Shown in pieces: positions 7,828-15,595 of a stretch of DNA of 64,000 nucleotides. A program made the translations under genes and the position numbers. Below the pieces are notes generated by a model. That model saw only the letters and a list, made by a program, of their open reading frames with translations. It was not told where the DNA came from and did no database searches. The DNA is from Gammaproteobacteria bacterium. Lineage in GTDB: Bacteria; Pseudomonadota; Gammaproteobacteria; Steroidobacterales; Steroidobacteraceae. The DNA lies in assembly GCA_003164785.1 (NCBI GenBank), contig PLUE01000050.1, positions 1 through 64,000 on the forward strand, given 5' to 3'. Positions within the stretch are counted from its first letter, which is position 1; every line of letters begins with the position of its first letter.

Positions 7828-8043
7828 TCATGTCGTTGCCGATTGATCGCGACTTGCGATCACCCTTTGCTCGATCCATGCGTCGATCTCGCTTTCGAGC
7901 CACCCGCTGGCGCGATCAGAGATCTTGATCCGCCTTGGAAATTTGCCACGAACCTCGAGCCGGTAGATTTGCGTCTGCTTTAACCCGGTACGGTCCTCGA
8001 CCTTCGGTAAGCGAAGAATTCTCTTAACAGAAGTTGAGTTCAT
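7828..8043 (-). CDS. AlpA-family regulator (copy 1)
   Basis: A 71-residue protein with the AlpA/excisionase winged helix: ILRLPKVEDRTGLKQTQIYRLEVRGKFPRRIKISDRASGWLESEIDAWI. AlpA-type proteins activate or replace the excisionase of P4-like integrases. The ATG overlaps the stop of the upstream gene (ATGA). A close paralogue lies at 13954-14169 next to the P4-type integrase, so this copy may belong to a different, nested element or to the large recombinase. Confidence 0.85.
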   Translation of the reverse strand: MNSTSVKRILRLPKVEDRTGLKQTQIYRLEVRGKFPRRIKISDRASGWLESEIDAWIEQRVIASRDQSATT

Positions 8044-8279
8044 GCTTTTGCTACCGCTACCAGCGCTTCGGTGGTCCTATTCCAGCCGCGGGCCGCCAGT
8101 CGCTCCGCCTTGATCTTTCGCACGATCTCGGCAGCCTCTTCCGGGTAGAGCCGGGTTCCATCGCTGGCTATCACGTGGGGCACCAAACCCTGCACTGCCA
8201 ACTTGCCGACGTACTGCTGCGTGCAATCAGCTTTGACGCTGACGCCTCGGCTCGTCAGAACATATTGGGAACTGGACAT
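8040..8279 (-). CDS. MerR-like DNA-binding protein, first gene of the leftward operon
   Basis: A 79-residue protein (MSSSQYVLTSRGVSVKADCTQQYVGKLAVQGLVPHVIASDGTRLY) with the two-helix plus wing pattern of MerR-type DNA-binding domains and no effector domain. GAGGT lies five bases before the ATG at 8279. It heads the leftward chain of overlapping genes and faces the divergent gene at 8382, so the roughly 100-base gap probably holds both promoters. A role as regulator of this operon is inferred. Confidence 0.6.
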   Translation of the reverse strand: MSSSQYVLTSRGVSVKADCTQQYVGKLAVQGLVPHVIASDGTRLYPEEAAEIVRKIKAERLAARGWNRTTEALVAVAKA

Positions 8280-8381
8280 GCGCACCTCGTTTCAAGAACT
8301 ATGGCGATGTTTCGCCGTTTGCATGTTCCAATAATTAATGCCTTAATGGGTTCCCGCAAGTCCCCAGGAATCAGTTAGTTT

Positions 8382-9065
8382 ATGGAACGTCGGAAAGACA
8401 AACTGAAGCAAAAAATCATAATGCTTCGAAATACCGCGGTTGAACCGCTATCTGAAGCGGACATTGTTGGAGCTACACTAGAATTCGCGAACGGCGCAAT
8501 GCTTGATCTCAGAGATCTCGTCGCGGTGTTCGACTACGATTCTGAGGTGGTATTGGACCCTTGCACTGGCGACGAAGCTATTGAAAAAGCGGAGGCTCTG
8601 TTCGCCGCCGAAATGATGGAATCGCCGCGAAGCGTCGAACAACTGAGAAGGGAAGCTAGAACTTTTACGCGAGATCGCCTTCATGAGATAGTAAACAGAC
8701 CGATGGTCGCCGAAGATCTTGACGGGATCACAGACCAAGATTTGTTCCCCTATATAAATCCACGCCCATATTTGCGAAAAGTGCCGTCAGGCATAACGCT
8801 CGCGTTTTATTACTCGTTTGTAAGTGACCTGAGTCTCGTTCGGCTCGGCGAGATACTGTTCGAAGACACCGAGCGACCATTTCACAAGAAGCTTTGCCAA
8901 TGCCAATTACCTTCGTGCGGGATATTCTTTTTCGAAGTGAAACCATCGACGGGGCGCCCGCAGCGGAGATACTGCAGCGAGAAACATATGCTAGAAGCGC
9001 ACGACAACAATGCAGCGAAGCGAATGAAAAAAAAGCGTAGCGCGCCGGTAGCTAAACCAAAATAG
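8382..9065 (+). CDS. CGNR-like zinc-finger protein
   Basis: A 227-residue protein. The C-terminal segment CQCQLPSCGIFFFEV through RRYCSEKHMLEAHDNNAAKRMKKKR resembles the CGNR/ABATE zinc finger (paired Cys, a phenylalanine-rich strand, then RR-CS), although the second pair is C-x-x-x-H and not the canonical form. The N-terminal 150 residues are acidic and helical with no recognised fold. CGNR proteins are usually transcription regulators. This one is transcribed away from the leftward operon, alone. Confidence 0.55.
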   Translation: MERRKDKLKQKIIMLRNTAVEPLSEADIVGATLEFANGAMLDLRDLVAVFDYDSEVVLDPCTGDEAIEKAEALFAAEMMESPRSVEQLRREARTFTRDRLHEIVNRPMVAEDLDGITDQDLFPYINPRPYLRKVPSGITLAFYYSFVSDLSLVRLGEILFEDTERPFHKKLCQCQLPSCGIFFFEVKPSTGRPQRRYCSEKHMLEAHDNNAAKRMKKKRSAPVAKPK

Positions 9066-9183
9066 GGCGTACATCGAGAACATCGAGGTGCGGCACATCT
9101 TCGCGTAATTTTTCCTCCTCGACTTCTGAAAGCGGCATCTTCAGCGTTCCCGCCGAATTGACGAGGAGCAGCTTTGCGTAGCG
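9052..9183 (-). pseudogene. Possible remnant of a degraded gene
   Basis: On the minus strand, 44 codons ending at a TAG at 9052 read as a credible protein end (YAKLLLVNSAGTLKMPLSEV, then EEEKLREDVPHLDVLDVRP). An in-frame stop at 9184 precedes it, and a second short frame just upstream on the same strand (about 9200-9280, MIAEAWAWHKVMLIGDE) reads similarly. Two adjoining coding-like stretches broken by stops suggest a decayed gene. I do not recognise the family. Nothing else is seen up to 9370. Confidence 0.3.
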
Positions 9184-9370
9184 CTATGCTCCCTCAGTCA
9201 GCTATTCATTTGAGTCCATTTCGTCGCCAATCAACATCACCTTGTGCCAAGCCCACGCCTCAGCAATCATGGTGGCCTTCGCTCGCTTCATTGTCGACTC
9301 GCGGTGCTCTTCGCTCAGGTTGTTCTACCAACTTGCGCAAGCAGTGTCGTCGGCGGTCGCTGTTCCATGG

Positions 9371-9682
9371 TTAGGCCGCCTGTCGCAATGATTTGAGCTT
9401 GGGAGCGTCTTCCTGCCTTGCGGTCCATAGATCGTGCTGCGTCTGCAGGTTTGCCCATAGTTCGGCCTCTGTCTCGAACACCGCGGCGAGGCGCAGCGCC
9501 ATATCCGCCGTTACGCGCGCGCGCCCATTGATAATTCCAGACAGATGCTTGCTGGTGACACCCAGAGCCTTTGCCGCTTCCGTGATCGTTACGCGCATTG
9601 GCTTCAAATACATCTCGAGCAGGATCTCGCCAGGGTGCGACGGGCTGTGCATGGCCGCCGCTGCTTTAGTGATAGTCGCCAT
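9371..9682 (-). CDS. higA: HigA-type antitoxin
   Basis: A 103-residue protein with the XRE helix-turn-helix of HigA antitoxins: SHPGEILLEMYLKP, then TITEAAKALGVTSKHLSGIINGRARVTADMALRLAAVFETEAELWANLQ. It should neutralise the toxin encoded immediately upstream and repress the shared promoter. The ATG at 9682 lies inside the last 17 bases of higB, the usual toxin-first order with overlapping frames. The pair may stabilise the mobile element. Confidence 0.9.
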   Translation of the reverse strand: MATITKAAAAMHSPSHPGEILLEMYLKPMRVTITEAAKALGVTSKHLSGIINGRARVTADMALRLAAVFETEAELWANLQTQHDLWTARQEDAPKLKSLRQAA

Positions 9683-9944
9683 AGTCCACCTCGATTGCGT
9701 TTCCCGTCTCAAATCGGAAGATCACGCGAAAGTTCTCGTCCACCCAGACCGCGTAGCGCCCTGCTGGCTTGCCCTTGAGCGGGTGTAGCCGCAAGCCCGG
9801 GGCATTCAGCTGTCCCGCATGCGTCGCGCCATTCAGCATGGTCAGAATCATCTTCAGGCGCGCGGCGTGTTTAGCCTGGACCTTGCGAGCGCTTCCCGTG
9901 TTGAAAAGCTCTGCCAGGCCCTTGTGCTTGAAGGTCTTGATCAT
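9666..9944 (-). CDS. higB: HigB-type toxin
   Basis: A 92-residue RelE-superfamily toxin (MIKTFKHKGLAELFNTGSA), with the HigB core KHAARLKMILTMLNGA, LHPLKGKPAGRYAVWVDENFRVIFRFE and a C-terminal VDYGDYH. HigB toxins cleave mRNA on the ribosome. The start at 9944 matches the family N-terminus; a 13-residue upstream extension is less likely. The gene overlaps higA by 17 bases. Confidence 0.9.
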   Translation of the reverse strand: MIKTFKHKGLAELFNTGSARKVQAKHAARLKMILTMLNGATHAGQLNAPGLRLHPLKGKPAGRYAVWVDENFRVIFRFETGNAIEVDYGDYH

Positions 9945-10236
9945 GCGGCGCCAAGCATAACCCGGTTGGTTGTGTAGATGCAACCGATTTGGTTGTATTC
10001 GAGCAGCTAAAAACAGGTCGCTACACGCTCTGCGAGCAACACAAAAGCTCTGCGTTTAATGAACTCCGGAGCGTGCGCGTTACGAAGGCGACGTTCTGGT
10101 ATAAATCCCTTACCGGCCAAGAAATAGGCTGAAAAATGGGGATTTTATGGATACCGTTCATTATGGCAATTCGGCCCCACTTAATTACTCGCTGGGGGGC
10201 GGCCAGAAAAGACGCAGAGCGCGGAGATCACGCGCC

Positions 10237-12219
10237 ATGTCAGTCAAGAACATCGATTTCGATCAGCTCAAAGGCATCCTGCTCGAGCGGCTGGGGCAAC
10301 CCGGAATGCCCACCGCCGCTACGGCAGCCAACGCCCTGTCTGCCATGACTGAATTCCTGCGGGAACGAGGTATAGCGACCACCGAGATAGTCGGTTCGAC
10401 GCTGCGCTTGAGTTTCTACCGAGAACGAGACGAGCACCTGGCGACGCTACGAGCGCGCCGATCCACGGCTTACATCAATAACCGCAGATCGCTGCTCGGC
10501 TATTGGCGCCAGCTGATCCGGGCACTCGACCACGAAGGCGCCACCCACGACGGAACGACGACGCCACTACAGCAAGTGCTACGGACGTTCATGGAGGAGC
10601 GCAAACTCAAGCCGACCGCCAAACTGGCGGGCATGTCACCGGCGACGTTAGCTCGGTGGCTAAAAGGCGCGCTGCCGCGGCCCGGCATGGACCACTACCT
10701 CACGCGCCTTGAAGTGATTGGCGAATTGCCGCCCAGGCATTTTACGGATCTGCTGCCGTACAACACATGGCGCCGCGGAGCCCCAGCGCAGGATCTAAGT
10801 CCCGTCATCGAATATCGCACGCGGCTTGCGAAGCAATCCAAGGACCCCTACCAGTTGAAGCGCCATTCCGCGCTCTCGCAACTGCGTACCGAATGGCGCT
10901 TGCTACTCGCCTACAAAACGTCCTCATCGGATACCGTTCGGCCAATTTCGTCCACCAAGATCTCCGCGGTCGAGATGCTGCGCGGTGCGCTCGCGGTGGA
11001 AGAGGACCTGTCCGAGAAGCAGTGGCGCCTCGTGTCCTGCGATCGCTCGGCCGCTTTCAATGACGAGCGCGACTGGGTCGATGTCATCGCCGGCCAGGAA
11101 TGCGCAACCGCTGGGATTGATTTTGCCTATGCGGCCAATTTTATGGGCTGGGCGATGCTCCCGGTGGAACGCGGTGGTCGCGGACTTTCGCCGGAAGCGG
11201 CGCAGACGCTCGGCCTATTCTGCGATCAGGAATTGATAGCGGCATTCCTCGAGTGGCGCGTGGAGCGATCGGACGGCATTAACTCCTCGGTCACCTCATT
11301 TCTGAATTTTGCCGCGATGCTGCTGCATGCGGAATCTGGGTTTCTCACGACCCAGGCCGATATCGCTGCACGCTGCCGGTTTGAGCCAGCGGCATGGGTC
11401 GAGCGTTGTGAGACTGTGCATGCGTGGATCAATGCCTACAAGCGAAAGATCAGCCGTCACGTGGTGCTCAGTCGTGACCCGAAGGACCCGATCCGCGCAT
11501 CGCTTGATTTGCCGATGCCGCTCGACAACTTCACGCTGGCGATCCGGCGCCTGGAGAGTTGCAAGCCATCAACGGGCGGTGAAGATGAGGCGATTTGGGC
11601 GCGCGATGTGCTGATGCTCGCGCTGCTGGTGTCGAACCCATTGCGCGCGCTGAACATCCGGCGCATGACGTACAAGCCGGACAATACGGGTCATCTGCGA
11701 CAAAACACCGCCGGTGAGTGGCGGATCTTCATCGACAAAAAGGAATTCAAAAACGTTCGGGGTGCGGCCAAACATAAACACTACGATCAAGCCGTCGATG
11801 AGTCGGTATGGCCGTACATTCGACGCTACCTCAAGGATTATCGGAAAACGCTCGGCGGCTCGCGCCCGGAACTGATCTTTGTCTCGTCGGACCAGCCGAA
11901 TGGCCTGTGGGGCGCTGGCCTGAACCGTCGCTATGCCGCCTTGACCAAACGGTACGTGCCGGGCTGTCCCGGTGTTGGTCCGCATGCGTTTCGCCACCTC
12001 GTGTGCACTTCAATCATTCTTCGCACTCAGGACTTCACGCTGGCGGCGGATACCCTGCACGATATGGAAGCCACGGTTCGGACGAAATACACGCATCTGC
12101 TCGCCAGCAACGGCGATCGCGGTCGCAAAAGCGCGTTGGGCAGCACCCTCGCCCAGATGGCTCCGAGGCCGTTTGTACCCCCGACCCACCCAAAGCCAAC
12201 CGACGGAGATCGTTTATAG
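10237..12219 (+). CDS. Large atypical tyrosine recombinase
   Basis: About 660 residues, much longer than usual integrases (350-450). The C-terminal third carries the catalytic signature: NPLRALNIRRM (first Arg), a lysine-bearing strand (IFIDKKEFKN), HAFRH (His-x-x-Arg-His) and a final TKYTH with the Tyr nucleophile. The N-terminal half has a helix-turn-helix-like segment (LAGMSPATLARWLKG) and a helical DNA-binding region. An ATG 30 codons earlier (10147) is possible but adds a low-complexity basic leader. It should catalyse strand exchange between element ends. It is not adjacent to a tRNA and is followed by the unusual repeat field at 12340-12875, possibly its substrate. Confidence 0.8.
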   Translation: MSVKNIDFDQLKGILLERLGQPGMPTAATAANALSAMTEFLRERGIATTEIVGSTLRLSFYRERDEHLATLRARRSTAYINNRRSLLGYWRQLIRALDHEGATHDGTTTPLQQVLRTFMEERKLKPTAKLAGMSPATLARWLKGALPRPGMDHYLTRLEVIGELPPRHFTDLLPYNTWRRGAPAQDLSPVIEYRTRLAKQSKDPYQLKRHSALSQLRTEWRLLLAYKTSSSDTVRPISSTKISAVEMLRGALAVEEDLSEKQWRLVSCDRSAAFNDERDWVDVIAGQECATAGIDFAYAANFMGWAMLPVERGGRGLSPEAAQTLGLFCDQELIAAFLEWRVERSDGINSSVTSFLNFAAMLLHAESGFLTTQADIAARCRFEPAAWVERCETVHAWINAYKRKISRHVVLSRDPKDPIRASLDLPMPLDNFTLAIRRLESCKPSTGGEDEAIWARDVLMLALLVSNPLRALNIRRMTYKPDNTGHLRQNTAGEWRIFIDKKEFKNVRGAAKHKHYDQAVDESVWPYIRRYLKDYRKTLGGSRPELIFVSSDQPNGLWGAGLNRRYAALTKRYVPGCPGVGPHAFRHLVCTSIILRTQDFTLAADTLHDMEATVRTKYTHLLASNGDRGRKSALGSTLAQMAPRPFVPPTHPKPTDGDRL

Positions 12220-12339
12220 GCGGCGATCCCACCCTACCCCGCTACTCGCGTACCCCAGGAATACCGTCTGGGGCGTCTGGAAAGCCTCCGGCGGCGATAG
12301 GGGTTCGGGATCGGTGAGCGCGCCAGGGGCGGTTCCGCT

Positions 12340-12602
12340 GCGTACCGGCGCTGCGTACCGCAGCCGGGCCTCAAAAAGGGAGCTTTCGGTGGATACCGAA
12401 GTGGATACCAGCGCTTTGGATACCCAGTAAGGCAAGGCGATCGCACCGACGTTGCTGAGGGACGCGATGTTGCCAAAAGGGCGTTTTCCCTGGCTACCCG
12501 GCTGGCTACCGCCCGCTTTGGCTACCAGAGAACTGGCCATGACGGCCTCCAAAAGGGGGCGTTTCCCTGGTAACCGCACTGGTAACCAGCGTCTTGGTAA
12601 CC
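12340..12602. repeat. Modules of heptamer triplets with module-specific sequence
   Basis: Four consecutive modules each contain an identical heptamer repeated at fixed spacing, but the heptamer differs between modules: GCGTACC at 12340 and 12353; GGATACC at 12391, 12403 and 12418; GGCTACC at 12492, 12504 and 12520; GGTAACC at 12569, 12581 and 12596. Spacings within a triplet are 12 then 15 (16 in one). The last three modules are each preceded by a similar stretch, about CCAAAAGGG-GC-TTTCCC. The 16-base spacing breaks any common reading frame, so this is repetition at DNA level. No convincing gene lies between 12220 and 13077. Confidence 0.75.
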
Positions 12603-12620
12603 ACGATCATCGGACGCCTC

Positions 12621-12875
12621 ATGGGGTTCGTTTTACAAAATGTCGGTTGACGTCCAGCTGAGGAGGGGCTTGACACCAGCCTCCATGGGGTTGGTTTCAC
12701 AAATCGTGTATCGGAGCGCGCCGAGCCCTTGATTTTTGGGCCCCATGGGGTTTGAATCAAAATCGATCTAAAAGCGGCATCCGGGCCTCCTGCATGGGGT
12801 TGTTTCAAAAAAGCCCTATCGAGCCACCGGAGGGGCTTGCGGCGGGTGCTCCATGGGGTTATTTCTGAAAACGGC
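12621..12875. repeat. Five-copy direct repeat array (ATGGGGTT family)
   Basis: ATGGGGTT starts at 12621, 12685, 12745, 12794 and 12853 (steps of 64, 60, 49 and 59). Each is preceded by a C-rich CTCC-like sequence and followed by NNTTTNANAAAA and often CG. A sixth copy with the same right flank lies at 3831 in the same orientation. The spacing is irregular and the motif short, so this is not a CRISPR. Read leftward, each copy is AACCCCATG followed by a tiny open frame. Function unknown; recombinase or regulator binding sites are the leading options. Confidence 0.75.
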
Positions 12876-13077
12876 TCACAACGACGCACTGACGGGCAAT
12901 TTAAGCCCTCGTAGGCGTCCAATTCAGAGGCGGTTGGCAGTAACACAAGCGGCTTCTTGACTCTGTCGCCGCACCCTCTAGACTGAGTCGTGACAAGTCG
13001 CCCCTACATCTCGAACCGGCTCCGTATGGAGTGCTTGCCTTGGATACCCACGGCTAGAATGCAGGATCGCAAGATCT

Positions 13078-13105
13078 AAGCCCCGTAATTGGGGCTTTCT
13101 CTTTT
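13078..13105 (+). terminator. Rho-independent terminator on the plus strand
   Basis: AAGCCCC at 13078-13084, a six-base loop GTAATT, GGGGCTT at 13091-13097, then a T-rich tail (TCTCTTTT). The tail is on the plus strand only, so it ends rightward transcription, although no rightward gene lies between the large recombinase (stop 12219) and this point. It may end the recombinase transcript after it crosses the repeat field, or an unannotated RNA. Confidence 0.7.
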
Positions 13106-13108
13106 GCG

Positions 13109-13714
13109 CTACCCGAAGTGCCAGACATCGGCGATTCGCGGCTTCAGCATCAGCTTCCACCGCTCACGATCCTCCCGCTCTCGTTCCGCCCGCGTAATGG
13201 CGCCGATGCACATATCGGCAAGCTGCATGAGCGGATCGCGTTCTGAGTCGGCCATCTTCACGTCCTTGATCCGCGCACCGAGCTCTCGCCGCAGGTAGCT
13301 ATTCAGTGCTCTTTGGAAATCGCGGCCGCCGCTGCCATCGATACGAACTCGGGCGGCGTCCAGCGTCCCGCCGTCATGCGCCATCAGCATTTTCACGAAA
13401 TAGTTGTAGAAACTGTCCGTTTCGGTGCGCAAGTGCGGACTGTGGAGCGCTTCTTTTTTGACAATGACGGCGCGCACCGTGAATGGGCAGCGCACCACGC
13501 ACTCAAAGAATTTGTCGCGCAGTACGGAGCTTGATTTGCTGAATTTGAATTCGGTCTTGTGCTTCAGCACCACGCGAAGCTCCGCTATCGCCCTCTCGGT
13601 GGCAGCCGCGTCCTCGCCATTGGCGAAGATGACCATGCCCAAGCCAAACACGGGATCTGAGCCCCTCGTGAATTTGAAACCGGGGCACCCGCTCTCATCG
13701 ATCAGCACTAGCAA
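13109..13714 (-). CDS. DUF3800 protein
   Basis: A 201-residue protein opening MLVLIDESGCPGFKF, the signature acidic strand of DUF3800, with later acidic positions (VRIDGSGGRDFQRALNSYL and MQLADMCIGAI). DUF3800 is predicted to have an RNase H-like fold with a metal site formed by such Asp/Glu residues. The family is common as cargo in mobile and defence regions and its substrate is not known to me. It runs leftward, downstream of the AlpA copy 2 and integrase genes. Confidence 0.85.
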   Translation of the reverse strand: MLVLIDESGCPGFKFTRGSDPVFGLGMVIFANGEDAAATERAIAELRVVLKHKTEFKFSKSSSVLRDKFFECVVRCPFTVRAVIVKKEALHSPHLRTETDSFYNYFVKMLMAHDGGTLDAARVRIDGSGGRDFQRALNSYLRRELGARIKDVKMADSERDPLMQLADMCIGAITRAEREREDRERWKLMLKPRIADVWHFG

Positions 13715-13897
13715 GATATCGCTCCAGTCATACCGTTCGTCGTCGGGGAAAGCATAGCGTCACGACTTGGAGCGAGTCGGGCAGCGATGAAGGATATACC
13801 TGTGCGCGTTGACGGGCGGATCTGGCTTTGATCCTCTGGGGGGTCTGGCTCCAACTCTACCTGTCAAAAACCCATTGCTTTTTTGCCGAGCGAATCG

Positions 13898-13919
13898 GTG
13901 GACGGGGTCCGCCGTCCAC
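13898..13919. repeat. Perfect 8-bp inverted repeat between AlpA copy 2 and DUF3800
   Basis: GTGGACGG at 13898-13905 and CCGTCCAC at 13912-13919 surround a six-base centre. No U-run follows on either strand, so a protein-binding site is as likely as a terminator. Its size and six-base centre resemble the palindrome at 3886-3907. Confidence 0.5.
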
Positions 13920-13953
13920 GATTTCGCGAAATGCCGTTCGAGAACGCGGACGT

Positions 13954-14169
13954 TTATGCAGTTGCAGGGGAACTCGCGCCAGCGCTGATCTTTTGCTCCA
14001 CCCATTCGTCAATCGCTCGAGAGTCCCAACCGCTCGCCCGATCCGAGATTTTGAATCTGCGTGGGAACCTACCCTTAATTTCAAGCCTGTAGATCTGAGT
14101 TTGCTTCAGCCCGACGCGGCGCTCGACTTCTGGGAGTCGAAGAATTCTTCTTGGTATTACGTCGCTCAT
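13954..14169 (-). CDS. AlpA-family regulator (copy 2)
   Basis: A 71-residue protein with the AlpA winged helix (ILRLPEVERRVGLKQTQIYRL, then FPRRFKISDRASGWDSRAIDEWVEQ). It is highly similar along its length to copy 1 at 7828-8043. It lies just downstream of the P4-type integrase on the same strand, the classic Int-AlpA arrangement, and should act as the excision or regulation factor for that integrase. Confidence 0.88.
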   Translation of the reverse strand: MSDVIPRRILRLPEVERRVGLKQTQIYRLEIKGRFPRRFKISDRASGWDSRAIDEWVEQKISAGASSPATA

Positions 14170-14240
14170 CCTGTGGTCTCACTTGGTTGTGGGTAACAGG
14201 AATGAGTAGGTCGCGATTTTATTTCTCGGCGGGTGGTCGC

Positions 14241-15431
14241 TTATGCCTTTACCGCCGCCCTGAGTTTGTCCAAATGTTCCGCCCAGGCTTGCATCATTCG
14301 TCTGCGCTCGGCCAGCAACACGGCGCGGTTGTATACAGGCCGGACACCACGCTCTTTGTGCGCTAGTTGCAGCTCGATTGCATCCGGATTCCAGCCGAGT
14401 TCGTTCAGTAACGTGCTGGCGATTACGCGGAAGCCGTGGCCGACTTGTTCATCGCCGGCATATCCGAGTCGGCGTAGGGCCGCGTTGACCGTGTTTTCAC
14501 TCATCGGGCGATTGCCAGATCTCAGCGATGGGAAAAGATAGCGCCCATCGCCGGTGTAAGCCTGGAGATCTCGCAAAATGGTCACCGCCTGGGTGGCAAG
14601 CGGGATGACATGGGCGTCCTTCATCTTCATTTTCTCGGCCGGAATGCGCCACGTGGGCTCGGTCTCATCGAGATCGAATTCAGTCCATTCCGCATGGCGC
14701 AGCTCCCCCGGCCGAACAAACGTCAGGGGACCAAGCTTGAGCGCGGCCCGTACACCGGGTTGCCCTGAATAGCCGTCAAGCGCACGCAGCAGTTCGCCGA
14801 CGCGCCGCGGTTCGGTGATGGCGGCGAAATTGGTGACGACGGTCGCTTCGAGGGCGCCTTTGAGGTCCGAGGTTATATCTCGAGTGGCCCGCCCTGTCGC
14901 GACCGCATAGCGCCAAGCGCGTCCGCACGCCGCCAAGGTGCGATGCGCGGTCTCCTGGAATTCGAGTGCCTCGATCCGGCGAAGCGCGGCGAGAAGCTCC
15001 GGCGGTTCGACGGCGGCGATGGGCCGCTTCCCAAGCGTGGGGTAAATGTACTTTTCGAACCGTCGTCGGTCGCGCCGGAGCGTACCGGCCGAGACGTCCT
15101 TTCGTTTTTCGAGCCACTCCCGGGTGAGCGCCTCAACTGAATCCGCGCGCGCCACCTTCGCGGCCTTCCGCACGCTGCTGGGATCAACGCCATCGCCGAC
15201 GAACTTCCGAGCCTCATCGCGCTTTTCACGTGCTTTTTTGAGGCCGACCTCCGGAAAGTGGCCGAGCCCGATCAGCTTTTCGCGTCCCTCGAACTTGTAT
15301 TTGAACCGCCACATCGCCCCGCCAGCCGGCGTCAGCAAAATGAACAGGCCACCCTGGTCATATCGCTTCACCGGCTTCTCAGCGGTCTTGACGGCGCGGA
15401 TTGCCGCCTTTATGGCGATGTCTGTGAGCAT
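14241..15431 (-). CDS. P4-type tyrosine integrase
   Basis: A 396-residue integrase. The N-terminal DUF4102-like arm-binding domain (LTDIAIKAAIRAVKTAEKPVKRYDQGG, GLFILLTPAGGAMWRFKYKFEGREKLIGLGHFPEV) is followed by a SAM-like core-binding domain and the catalytic domain with FVRPGELRHAEW (Arg), HVIPLA, HGFRVIASTLLNELGW and VYNRAVLLAERR (Tyr). The frame is open well upstream into the tRNA gene, but the ATG at 15431 begins at the family's usual N-terminus. It points away from the tRNA 3' end, 165 bases distant, as expected for an island integrated there. Confidence 0.95.
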   Translation of the reverse strand: MLTDIAIKAAIRAVKTAEKPVKRYDQGGLFILLTPAGGAMWRFKYKFEGREKLIGLGHFPEVGLKKAREKRDEARKFVGDGVDPSSVRKAAKVARADSVEALTREWLEKRKDVSAGTLRRDRRRFEKYIYPTLGKRPIAAVEPPELLAALRRIEALEFQETAHRTLAACGRAWRYAVATGRATRDITSDLKGALEATVVTNFAAITEPRRVGELLRALDGYSGQPGVRAALKLGPLTFVRPGELRHAEWTEFDLDETEPTWRIPAEKMKMKDAHVIPLATQAVTILRDLQAYTGDGRYLFPSLRSGNRPMSENTVNAALRRLGYAGDEQVGHGFRVIASTLLNELGWNPDAIELQLAHKERGVRPVYNRAVLLAERRRMMQAWAEHLDKLRAAVKA

Positions 15432-15595
15432 TTGGGGGTACGTACTTGATGCGTGAAGAAATACCCCAGCTTTGTACCCGTACCCCAACGGCACTGTCAA
15501 GGAACGACAAGGACCGTCATGGAGATCGAAACGCCCATTTCTCCAGCGTTTTAAACGGCCCGGGCACCGGTAAGGAACGTTAAGAAATGGTCGGT

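Noticed and set aside
12621-12875. CRISPR array
   Set aside because: The conserved part is only 8-20 bases, spacing varies from 49 to 64, and no cas genes are present.
12340-12875. Integron attC cassettes next to an integrase
   Set aside because: No GTTRRRY/RYYYAAC core pairs are seen and the recombinase does not resemble IntI.
12506-12946. A leftward coding sequence through the ATGGGGTT array
   Set aside because: Repeat spacings are not multiples of three, so the peptide is not repeated in step; composition is not neighbour-like.
1-15595. A complete prophage
   Set aside because: No capsid, terminase large subunit, tail or lysis genes are seen; the gene set fits an integrative element.
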